DNA of 64,000 bases from CAVTBT01 sp963733065 (GTDB lineage Bacteria; Actinomycetota; Thermoleophilia; Gaiellales; Gaiellaceae): NCBI GenBank assembly GCA_963733065.1, contig CAVTBT010000003.1:1-64000 (forward strand). The letters are read 5' to 3'. Positions 1 through 7,468 of the stretch are shown one piece after another. The notes under the pieces are model-generated. The model was not told the origin of the DNA, did no database searches, and saw only the letters and a list, made by a program, of their open reading frames with translations. The translations under genes and the position numbers were made by a program. How positions within the stretch are numbered: position 1 is the stretch's first letter; each line of letters starts with the position of its first letter.

Positions 1-521
1 AGGTCCGGTCATTTCGATGCTTCGCGGTTCGTGCTGACCTCCATGGCCACCTCGCGGTCGACCCCGCGCCCGGCTACGCCCACGGCATCGGCGCCGCCGC
101 CGCGCCCGATCTCAGCCCCGGCGCCCTCGAAGGACCCAAGCGCACCCCCAAGAAGCGGCGGCCCACCAGCCCGAGGATCCCGGCCACGGTCTCCATGGAG
201 GACGACGTCCCCGTGGTCACCGAGTGGACGGCCAACGGGCTGCCGCAGCGCCGCAGCCGGGTCAAGATCCCGCTCAGCCAGCGGATCGCCGAGCAGGCGG
301 CCACGAGCAGGCCGACGGGAGGGCAGGCCGACGATCTGGTCGACGGCCGCATCCGGAACCCGAGCCCGAGCCGGAGAAGGACGAGCCCGCACCCGGCGTG
401 TGGGTCGAGGCGTTCTGGACGGACTCAAGGGCGAAGCCCGACCCCTACGACACTCCAGCCGACCGAACCGCAACCGGGCCGACCGGCCCGTGCCGAGGCC
501 GACGACGAGGGGGACCTCAAG
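1..521 (+). pseudogene. cvnA: C-terminal remnant of a CvnA-type sensor histidine kinase
   Basis: Low-complexity Pro/Arg/Glu-rich coding sequence that changes frame at least once (near 420) and runs up to the GTG start of the roadblock gene at 521. Recognisable pieces are EDDVPVVTEWTANGLPQRR (from 195) and a VWVEAFW segment near 400-420, like the disordered tail of the nitrate-sensor-type kinases that open Streptomyces conservons. The kinase domain itself lies outside the window. The call rests mainly on position directly before cvnB-cvnC-cvnD. The frame breaks match the rest of bases 1-4374 and may be sequencing errors rather than true decay. Confidence 0.5.
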
Positions 522-931
522 TGATCCAGCAGCGCGCCAACTTCGACTGGATGCTCAAGGAGCTCGCCGACGGCGTACCGGGCATCGAGCAGATCGTGGT
601 GCTCTCCGCCGACGGACTGCGCATCGCCCGCTACGGCGGTGACCCCGACACCGCCGACCGCGTCGCCGCGGCCTGTGCCGGACTGCAGAGCCTGGCGGCC
701 GCCGTCGCCACGGAGATCCCGCAACAGCGACGGCAAGATGCGGATGGTCGTCATCGAGATCAACGGCGGCTACTTCTATCTGATGGCCGCCGGCGCCAAC
801 GCCTATCTCGCGGTGCTCGCCGACGACGGTCGCCGAACCCGGGCTGATGAGCAACCGCATGCGCGACCTCGTCGCCCGGATCGGTGCCCATCTGACCAGT
901 CCGCCGCGGCGCGAACGGGCAGACCGTATGA
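521..931 (+). pseudogene. cvnB: CvnB roadblock/LC7-domain protein, frame-disrupted
   Basis: Starts at GTG 521. The first frame reads IQQRANFDWMLKELADGVPG then IEQIVVLSADGLRIARYGG, the hallmark start of actinobacterial roadblock/LC7 proteins. Near 722 it shifts to a frame with KMRMVVIEINGGYFYLMAA and near 838 to one with MSNRMRDLVARIGAHLT, the usual C-terminal helix. In conservons the roadblock protein (about 135-140 residues) is thought to regulate the CvnD GTPase, like MglB with MglA. The total span fits the family length, so the gene is whole apart from small indels. The likely stop overlaps the cvnC start (ATGA at 928-931). Confidence 0.75.
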
Positions 932-1345
932 CTCCTCCGCAACGCCGGCGGCGACTTCCCAAGGAAGCCGTTGCCCCCGCGCGCCACCGCCGCCGTCGGC
1001 CGGGAGGTGAACGAAGAACCCCGAACGGCTCTTCGTCATCGGCGGGGCGAGGACGGTGCCGAGCGCGCCGAGCTCGACCTGGTCACCCTGATCGTGGCGA
1101 GCGCCGAGCCCGCCGCCCTCCGCCGCAGCCGGAGCAGTCGGCGCTGCTCCGGCTCTGCAGGACCCCTCTGTCCGTGGCCGAGCTCTCGGCCTATCTCGAG
1201 TCTGCCGTTCAGCGTGGTGACCGTCCTGCTCACCGAGCTGCTGACGGCCGAACTGGTGACAGGCGCGCGCCCCGCTCGTCCGCCAGTCCGTCTGCCCGAC
1301 CGTTCCCTCCTCGAAGCGGTGATGCATGGACTTCAAAAGCTCTGA
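928..1345 (+). pseudogene. cvnC: CvnC DUF742-family protein, frame-disrupted
   Basis: Third conservon gene. Fragments in different frames give ELDLVTLIVAS (about 1070), SALLRLCRTPLSVAELSAYL (1140-1195), FSVVTVLLTELLTAELVTG (about 1205-1262) and the ending LLEAVMHGLQKL with TGA at 1343-1345. This is the winged-helix-like DUF742 pattern, in which LSVAEL, a VVxVLLxDL-like strand and a short C-terminal helix are typical. Total span fits the usual 120-140 residues. It overlaps the cvnD start (ATG 1326) as in intact conservons. At least three frame changes are needed to read it through. Confidence 0.7.
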
Positions 1346-1950
1346 CACCATCACGGGTCCACGGACCGAGGACCATCTGCCGCACACGGCCGCAGGCCGC
1401 CGTGAAGATCGTGATCGTGGGCGGCTTCGGCGTCGGCAAGACGACCATGGTCGGCTCGGTCAGCGAGATCAGGCCGCTGACCACCGAGGAGACCATGACG
1501 CAGGCCGGCGTCGGCGTCGACGACAACTACGGCTCGGAGACGCAAGACGGCCACCACCGTGGCCATGGACTTCGGCCGCATCAGCATCACCGAACGAGCT
1601 GGTGCTGTACCTGTTCGGCACCCCCGGCCAGGAGCGCTTCTGGTTCCTGTGGAACGGCCTGTTCGAGGGCGCGCTCGGCGCGGTCGTCCTGGTCGACACC
1701 CGTCGCCTGGAGGTCAGCTTCGACGTCATCGGCCGCCTGGAGGAGCGCGGCGTGCCGTTCGTCGTCGCCGTCAACGCCTTCCCGGACGCGCCCCGTTACC
1801 CGATCGAGGACCTGCGCGCCGCGCTCGACCTGCCCGAGGAGATCCCGATCGTGAAGTGCGACGCGCGCCGCCGGGCCTCCAGCCGGGACGTCCTGATGAC
1901 GCTGATGCGCTTCCTGCACTCGCTCGCCATGGCCTCGGCGTCGCGCCTGA
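1326..1950 (+). pseudogene. cvnD: CvnD small GTPase, frame-disrupted
   Basis: Starts at ATG 1326 (MDFKSSDT). The P-loop is clear: VKIVIVGGFGVGKTTMVGSV (about 1402-1461), followed by SEIRPLTTEETMTQA. After a frame change near 1545-1600 come DFGRISI, then LYLFGTPGQERFWFLWNGL (switch II, G3 motif GTPGQ) and a guanine-specificity-region strand with VVAVNAFPDA, where family members keep N-x-F. Ends near TGA 1948-1950. About 200 residues, the normal length. The family acts as a conservon GTPase switch with CvnB as probable regulator and a membrane kinase-like partner. Intact over most of its length, broken by one or two indels. Confidence 0.8.
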
Positions 1951-2063
1951 CGTGCCCGTCACTGCCAGCCGACGACACCACCTCGCTTCGCATCCGGCAC
2001 CCGCTTCACCCCAGCTTCGACAGCGACCACCGTGACGCCGGACCCCACTTCGGAGCGATCACC

Positions 2064-3552
2064 GTGACGCCTGAACCCCAGTTCCACGACCGGTATGGAC
2101 GACCCCACGCCCGGCCCGCCGCCCGGCTGCCCCGCCCACGGCCTCGGGCCCCGGCGGACTGCGCCGGCTCTACGGCCCCGAGGCGGAGGACCTGGGAGCC
2201 CTGTACGAGAAACTCCGCGCCGAGCACGGCGACGGTGGCCCCCGCGCTGCTCCACGACGACGTGCCGATCTGGGTGGTGCTCGGCCACACCGAGAACCTG
2301 CACATGGTGCGCACGCCCTCGCAGTTCTCCCGGGACAGCCGCATCTGGAACCCCCTCCGGGAGGGCACGGTCAAGCCCGACCACCCGCTCATGCCGCACT
2401 TCGCCTGGCAGCCCATCTGCGCCCACGCCGAGGGCGACGAGCACCTGCGGCTGCGCGGCGCGGTCACCGGCGCCATGTCGACCATCGACCACCGCGGCAT
2501 CCGCCGCTACATCAACCGCTCGACGCAGCACCTCGTCAACCGGTTCTGCGAGGACGGCAGCGCCGACCTGGTCGGCCAGTTCGCCGAGCACCTGCCGATG
2601 GCCGTGATGTGCGAGATCCTCGGCATGCCCGAGGAGTACGACGACCGGATGGTGCAGGCCGCCCGCGACATGCTCAAGGGCACCGAGACCGCGATCGCCA
2701 GCAACGCATACGTCATGGACGCCCTGATCCGGCTCACCGCTCCGCCGCCGGGCCCAGCCCCAGGAGGACTTCACCAGCCACCTCATCACCCACCCGGCAG
2801 CGGCTCACCGACGACGAGGTCGGCGCAGCACCTGCGGGTCGTGCTGATCGCCGCCTACGAGGCCACCACCAACCTCCTCGCCAACGTGCTGCGCATGGTG
2901 CTCACCGACCCGCGGCTTCCGCGCCCAGCTGAACGGCGGCCAGATGACGGTGCCCGAGGCGGTCGAGCAGTCCCTGTGGGACGAGCCGCCGTTCAGCACC
3001 GTCTTCGCCTACTTCGCCAAGCAGGACACCGAGCTGGGCGGCCAGCGCATCCGCAAGGGCGACGGGCTCCTCCTCGGCATCGCGCCCGGGCAACGTCGAC
3101 CCGCGCGTCCGCCCCGACCTCACGGCCAACATGCAGGGCAACCGCTCGCACCTCGCCTTCAGCGGCGGCCCGCACGAGTGCCCCGGCCAGGACATCGGCC
3201 GTGCCATCGCCGACGTCGGCGTCGACGCGCTCCTGATGCGGCTGCCCGGACGTCCAACTCGCCTGCGACGGAGCACGAGTTGCGCTGGCGGCAGTCCATC
3301 TCCACCGGCACCTGGTGGAACTGCCGGTGACGTTCGTGCCGAAGCCGCCAGCAGGACATCAAGCAGCGGCCCGGCCGCGCAACCCGGTGCCGCCGCAGCG
3401 CCCGACCTGGCAGGTGGGCACCCCGCAGCCGCAGCCGGCCGCCGCCCCGGCAGCCGCGACGCCCCGGCCGCAACGAGCCCGTGACCGACCCCGGAACCGG
3501 CCCGCCGACGGGCGCGTTCCGGCGCTTCCTGCGCTGGTGGCGCGGCTACTGA
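2064..3552 (+). pseudogene. Conservon-associated cytochrome P450, frame-disrupted
   Basis: P450 following cvnD, as in many Streptomyces conservons. The longest frame holds WVVLGHTENLHMVRTPSQFS, AHAEGDEHLRLRGAVTGAM, an I-helix LRVVLIAAYEATTNLLANV (normally A-G-x-E/D-T; here A-Y-E-A-T-T) and the haem-ligand loop FSGGPHECPGQDIGRAIAD (about 3160-3215) with the thiolate Cys. Frame changes near 2745, 2805, 2925, 3085 and 3255 break it. The tail continues as WRQSISTG, VELPVTFVPKPP and FRRFLRWWRGY with TGA at 3550-3552. The start is either GTG 2064 or ATG 2095. The enzyme would be a soluble haem monooxygenase of unknown substrate. Confidence 0.8.
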
Positions 3553-4374
3553 GCCGACCGGTCACCGGCTCTACGTGCGCCCACTCCTCGTACGAGGACC
3601 AGGCCTCGCAGCGCTCGCGGGCTGACGAACCGGTGCTCGCGCCCCGTGACCGGATCGGTGAACTCCAGCGCCCGCGCCAGCAGTTGGAGCGGGCGCCGGA
3701 AGTCGTCGGCCGGTACGGGGCGCGGTCACCACCGGGTAGAGCGGGTCGCCGAGGATCGGCACGCCCAGCGCGTTCATGTGCACCCGCAGCTGATGGGTCT
3801 GCCCGGTGCGCGGGCACCAGCCGGTAGCGGGCCAGCCCGCGCCCGGTGCTCGACGCAGCTCGACCCGGCTCACGGCGTTCGGCTCGCCCGTCGACCTCGC
3901 TGGGCGGCCAGCACCCCGCGCTCCTTCACGATCCGGCTGCGCACGGTCCGGGGCAGGGCGAGCGCCGGGATCGTACGGCGCCACCGCCTCGTACTCCTTG
4001 CGCACCCGCCTGTCCCGGAACAGCGTCTGGTACGCGCCGCGCTCCTCGGGCCGCACGGTGAACAGCACCAGCCCGGCGGTCAGCCGGTCGAGCCGGTGCG
4101 CGGCGCCGCAGCGCCGGGATGCCCAGCTCCCGGCGCAGCCGCGCCAGCGCCGTCTCGGTGACATGGCCGCCGCGCGGGGTGGTGGCCAGGAAGTGCGGCT
4201 TGTCGGCGACGACGATGTGCTCGTCGCGGTACACGACGTCCGACCGCGAACGGCACCGGCACCTCGTGCGCGGCAGCTCCCGGTGGAACCACACGAACAT
4301 CCCCGGCACGTACGCCACGTCCGGCGCCACCGGCCGCCCGTCCGCCCCGACGACCTGCCCCGCCTCGAACATCC
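3547..4374 (-). pseudogene. RluA-family pseudouridine synthase, truncated and frame-disrupted
   Basis: Reads leftward from the junction at 4374. Visible blocks are DVAYVPGMFVWFHRELP, VVYRDEHIVVADKPHFLATT, the catalytic region AAHRLDRLTAGLVLFT (Asp of H-R-L-D-R is the RluA nucleophile), EKEYEAV-like KEYEAVAPYDPG, and RTGQTHQLRVHMNALGVPILGDPLYP, which is diagnostic of the family. The enzyme would isomerise uridine to pseudouridine in rRNA or tRNA. The N-terminus stops at a 44-nt copy of an unrelated gene (4375-4418), so the start codon is missing. Frame changes occur near 4250, 4100, 3850 and 3730. It converges on the P450 gene. Confidence 0.75.
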
Positions 4375-4418
4375 CCGAGCAGCTTCTCGACGCCCTTCGA
4401 CTGCATGTACTTGACGGC
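4375..4418. repeat. 44-nt copy of an internal VOC-gene segment at a sequence junction
   Basis: Bases 4375-4418 match 7629-7672 in the same orientation with one mismatch (G at 4389, C at 7643). On the minus strand they encode AVKYMQSKGVEKLLG, the same peptide as in the second VOC domain at 7469-8671. To the left lies Streptomyces-like, frame-broken DNA; to the right, sharing base 4418, the stop codon of an intact MFS gene. A 44-nt internal gene scrap at such a boundary is best explained by chimeric joining during assembly or amplification. Confidence 0.85.
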
Positions 4419-5869
4419 TAGGCAGCCAGGTCGAGTGCCGGCTCGGCAGGTTCGATCTCGCCGACCACTGAGGCGAGCTCCTCGCGGCGGATCAGCGTCA
4501 GCGCGGCGACGATCCCGAGCAGCCCGACGATGACGCTCAGCCACAGCGCGCCCTGGAAGCCCGTCACGAGCGCGTCCGCACGCGGGGAGCCGCTCGCGAG
4601 CGCGTCCTCCGTGCGCGCCGTCGCGAACGTCGACACCACTGCGAGCCCGAGCGCGCCGCCGATCTGCTGCGACGTGTTGATCAGCCCGGAGGCGAGGCCC
4701 GCCTCGCGCGGCTCGACACCCGCCAGCGCCGCGACTGAGGTCGGCACAAACGAGAAGCCGATTCCGAGTGCCATCAGCAGGAAGCCGGGCAGGAGATCCG
4801 TGACGTACGAGCCGTCGACCGAGATCTGCGTCAGGTACACGAGTCCTCCGGTCAGCGCGGACAGCCCGACGAGCAGCACCGGCTTGACGCCGACGCGGGT
4901 GACGAGCTGCGCCGCGACGGTCGACCAGACGATCGCCGTGCCCGCGATCGCGAGGAACGCGAAGCCGGTCTGCATCGGCGAGAAGCCGAGCACCTGCTGC
5001 ATGTAGAGCGTCAGCATCAGGAACGTCGAGAGCGTCGTGACGTTGAGGATCAGGCTGGTCACGTTCGCGCCGGCGAGCGTCCTCGTCCGCAGGATGGCGA
5101 GGCGCATCAGCGGCTCGGGATGGCGGCGCTCCCAGGCGACGAAGCCGACGAGCATCGCGAGCGCGCCCGCGAAGTACCCGACCGTCCTTGCCGCGAGCCA
5201 GCCCGCCTGCTCCGCCTGCGTGATCGCGTAGACGAGCGACGACAGCCCAGCCGTGACGAGCACGGCGCCGAGCGCGTCGAACGAGCGCACGCGCGCGTCG
5301 CGGCTCTCGCCCAGCAGGAGCGGGGTGGCGGCGAGCGCCGCTGCGCCGACCGGGGCATTGACGAAGAAGATCCACTCCCAGCCGAGGCTGTCAGTCAGCA
5401 CGCCGCCGAGCAGCAGGCCCGCGGCGGCGCCGACTCCGCCGACCGCGCCCCAGATGCCGAGGGCGACGTTGCGGTCGCGGCCCTCGGCGAACGTCGTCGA
5501 GAGAATGGAGAGCGCCGCAGGGGTGATGATCGCCGCGCCAAGACCCTGGAGCGACCGCGCCGCGATCAGCGAACCATCCGACCACGCGAGGCCGGCGAAG
5601 AGCGAGGCGATCGTGAAGACGAGGATCCCGGTGAGGAAGAGGCGCCGGCGCCCGAGCAGGTCGGCCGCGCGCCCGCCCAGCAGCAAGAACCCGCCGAAGA
5701 CCAGCGCGTAGGCACTGATCACCCACTGCAGATTTTCCTGCGAAAAGCCGAGCTCGACCTGGATGGAGGGGAGGGCGACGTTCACGATCGCGAGATCGAG
5801 CACGACCATGAACTGCACGACGCTGAGCAGTGCCAGCGCGAGCCACTTGCGGCGCTCCGAATTGACCAT
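4418..5869 (-). CDS. MFS drug exporter, DHA2 family (14 TM)
   Basis: 483-residue proton-coupled multidrug exporter of the EmrB/QacA (DHA2) type in the cytoplasmic membrane. It opens with a short basic N-terminus and TM1 ending VVLDLAIVNVALPSIQ (motif D1), then QWVISAYALVFGGFLLLGGR (motif A start, with DLLGRRR), and motif C AVGGVGAAAGLLLGGVLTD. About 14 hydrophobic segments and a length near 480 fit DHA2 rather than DHA1. ATG 5869 follows no strong ribosome site. No regulator gene lies next to it, and a decayed gene sits upstream. Its stop codon touches the junction repeat, so the true downstream neighbour may be missing. Confidence 0.9.
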   Translation of the reverse strand: MVNSERRKWLALALLSVVQFMVVLDLAIVNVALPSIQVELGFSQENLQWVISAYALVFGGFLLLGGRAADLLGRRRLFLTGILVFTIASLFAGLAWSDGSLIAARSLQGLGAAIITPAALSILSTTFAEGRDRNVALGIWGAVGGVGAAAGLLLGGVLTDSLGWEWIFFVNAPVGAAALAATPLLLGESRDARVRSFDALGAVLVTAGLSSLVYAITQAEQAGWLAARTVGYFAGALAMLVGFVAWERRHPEPLMRLAILRTRTLAGANVTSLILNVTTLSTFLMLTLYMQQVLGFSPMQTGFAFLAIAGTAIVWSTVAAQLVTRVGVKPVLLVGLSALTGGLVYLTQISVDGSYVTDLLPGFLLMALGIGFSFVPTSVAALAGVEPREAGLASGLINTSQQIGGALGLAVVSTFATARTEDALASGSPRADALVTGFQGALWLSVIVGLLGIVAALTLIRREELASVVGEIEPAEPALDLAA

Positions 5870-5908
5870 GACTCCGTGAACGAAGCGCCCGCGTGCCGCC
5901 GGGACGTG

Positions 5909-6205
5909 TCAACCCGCCAAGTTCGGTGCGGCTATCCACACGTCCGCGCTGAGCGGGGGCTCCTCGATCTCAGTCGTGGCAGTGCGTGAAGAAGACCGAG
6001 CCAGCGGACGGCGTGTCGCGTCCGGCGCGCCCGGCTCGAGCGCGACCGCCGTGAACGGGCCCGTCTGGGTGAACGTCGAGTGCTGGCCGGTGTCCGACAC
6101 GGTCGAATGGTCGCCTTCCTCGAAGTCGCTGGTGATTTCGTACAGAGGCCACTCGGCCTCGCAGAACGGGATCACCTAGACGAACGTGTCGGTTCCCTCG
6201 ATCAT
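5909..6205 (-). pseudogene. Decayed secreted-protein fragment with in-frame stop
   Basis: An ATG at 6205 opens MIEGTDTFV, then an in-frame TAG, then the same frame continues with VIPFCEAEWPLYEITSDFEE and STVSDTGQHSTFTQTGPFTA and VALEPGAPDA before turning into Arg/Ser/Thr-rich sequence that does not look coding. The pattern (acidic, Thr-rich strands with HSTV and TFTQTGPF) resembles the beta-rich central part of secreted actinobacterial proteins of unknown function. There is no signal peptide and the C-terminal half is lost. Likely a gene relic upstream of the exporter, not a functional protein. Confidence 0.5.
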
Positions 6206-6221
6206 GGCTTGCTGACTACGA

Positions 6222-6253
6222 CGGGATTGCCTCCACGGTGGGAGGCAATCCCG
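6222..6253 (-). terminator. Hairpin terminator of the secreted TIM-barrel gene
   Basis: Perfect 13-bp inverted repeat: CGGGATTGCCTCC (6222-6234), 6-nt loop, GGAGGCAATCCCG (6241-6253). It lies 11 nt beyond the stop codon of the leftward gene ending at 6264. There is no following T-run, as is common in high-GC actinobacteria. Confidence 0.75.
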
Positions 6254-6263
6254 CCACACGCGG

Positions 6264-7190
6264 TCAGAACGTCACGCAGTCGAGGTACGCAAAGCCCTTC
6301 TCGGCCGCCTCGAACGGATCGAAGGTCGGATCCCCGAAGCGCGGGTCGTGCTCGACCACGTAGTACCTCACCGGCCCCTTGGAAGCCGCGAAGACTTCCG
6401 GGAAGTCGATGATGCCCTCCCCGACGATCTCGATTCGTCCGGGGAAGGGACCGGCCGCCATGTCCTTGACATGGAACAGCTGGATCCGGTTGCCGTAGCG
6501 CTCGAGCACCTCGACCGGGTTCCCGATACCGCCGCCGTTCGTCGCCCAGTAGATATCGAGCTGGATGACGACGTTCCTGGACTCGGTGTGCTCCAGCAGG
6601 ATGTCGAACGCCGTCCGGTCTCCGAACACGCGCTGGAACTCCCAGTTGTGGTTGTGCACCATGAGCGTCTGCCCGGCCTGGCGCGCCTGGGCGCCGAGGT
6701 TGTTCAGGTACGCCGCGTACGCGATCCACTCGGCCTCGGTGGCGTAGTTCGGCGTACCGCCGGACCCGAAGAACGTGATCCCCAGGATCCGGTTCTCCTC
6801 CAGAATCTGCGCGAAGTCGACCGGGCTCGTCGGCGTGCCGACGTTCACGTGCCGTGCGGACGCCTTCAGCCCGTACTCGTCGAGCAGCGCCCGGTACGCC
6901 TCCGCGCTGAGGCCGCTCAGGGTGAACGGCTCGACGTTGCGGTACCCCATCTCGCTCAGCCGCCGGAACACCTCTTCCGTGCGTGCGATCGTCGCCGGGT
7001 CGGTGCCGAAACCGATGTACTCCGCGAACGTCCATAGCTGGATGGAGATCTTGCTCGTCGGAACGCCGCGGCCGGCGCATTCCGGCGACTGAGCCGTCGC
7101 GGGGCCGGCCGCCGCCAGGCTGATGGAGCTCGCCAACGCGGCAGCCATCAGGCCCAGGACGATGAGCCCGCGGTTCCAAGGACTCGCCAT
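6264..7190 (-). CDS. Secreted xylose-isomerase-like TIM-barrel protein
   Basis: 308 residues. The N-terminus is a classical signal peptide (MASPWNRG, hydrophobic run to about residue 33, AAAGPATA cleavage region). The mature part is an AP-endonuclease-2/sugar isomerase barrel (Pfam01261 type): ISIQLWTFAEYIGF, MGYRNVEPFTLSG, MVHNHNWEF (metal-ligand-type His region), VVIQLDIYWATNGG, RIQLFHVKDMAAG and YVVEHDPRF. Metal-binding Glu/Asp/His are kept, so isomerase/epimerase or related sugar chemistry outside the membrane is plausible. Substrate unknown. Secretion is unusual for this normally cytosolic fold. It stands alone, with its own terminator; a cyclase-gene relic lies upstream. Confidence 0.85.
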   Translation of the reverse strand: MASPWNRGLIVLGLMAAALASSISLAAAGPATAQSPECAGRGVPTSKISIQLWTFAEYIGFGTDPATIARTEEVFRRLSEMGYRNVEPFTLSGLSAEAYRALLDEYGLKASARHVNVGTPTSPVDFAQILEENRILGITFFGSGGTPNYATEAEWIAYAAYLNNLGAQARQAGQTLMVHNHNWEFQRVFGDRTAFDILLEHTESRNVVIQLDIYWATNGGGIGNPVEVLERYGNRIQLFHVKDMAAGPFPGRIEIVGEGIIDFPEVFAASKGPVRYYVVEHDPRFGDPTFDPFEAAEKGFAYLDCVTF

Positions 7191-7327
7191 GCTCCTCCCT
7201 TCGTAGCAGGGCGTCCGCCGCAGTCACCCCGTCCTGACGGACGTGTCCTACCGCGCTGACGAGTTTGGTAATCGCACTCCGTCGCACCCTGCCGTCGAGC
7301 AGGGACGCCGTCGGCGGGCCGTCGCCG

Positions 7328-7420
7328 CAGTGCACTGCCGAGCTCGTGCAGGAGCCGCGTCGATCCCTCGACGTCCGTGAAGAGGAACGTGACGGTGCCG
7401 GACGGGAGGTCGCGCCACAT
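7328..7420 (-). pseudogene. 5' stub of a class III adenylate/guanylate cyclase gene
   Basis: About 31 codons reading LPSGTVTFLFTDVEGSTRLL then HELG, which is the first strand and metal-binding Asp (FTD) of class III nucleotide cyclase domains, as also found intact in the gene at 10388-11932. After this the similarity stops: the remaining downstream sequence shows no cyclase motifs in any frame. It occupies the 278-nt gap between two secreted-protein genes. A deletion relic is the simplest reading. Confidence 0.7.
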
Positions 7421-7468
7421 GCGGCTGAATCATGGGGCCGCACCTCGGTGAGGTCTGGCGTTCGCGCG

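Noticed and set aside
56..3552. New hybrid proteins from the long frames at 847-1854 and 1326-3236
   Set aside because: They merge pieces of CvnC/CvnD and CvnD/P450 only because of frameshifts; the family boundaries and start codons show separate genes.
4080..5375. 431-codon minus-strand frame joining the exporter region to the RluA region
   Set aside because: It is a shadow frame of the MFS gene that happens to run through the VOC scrap and the junction. It has Arg-rich low-complexity content and no domain.
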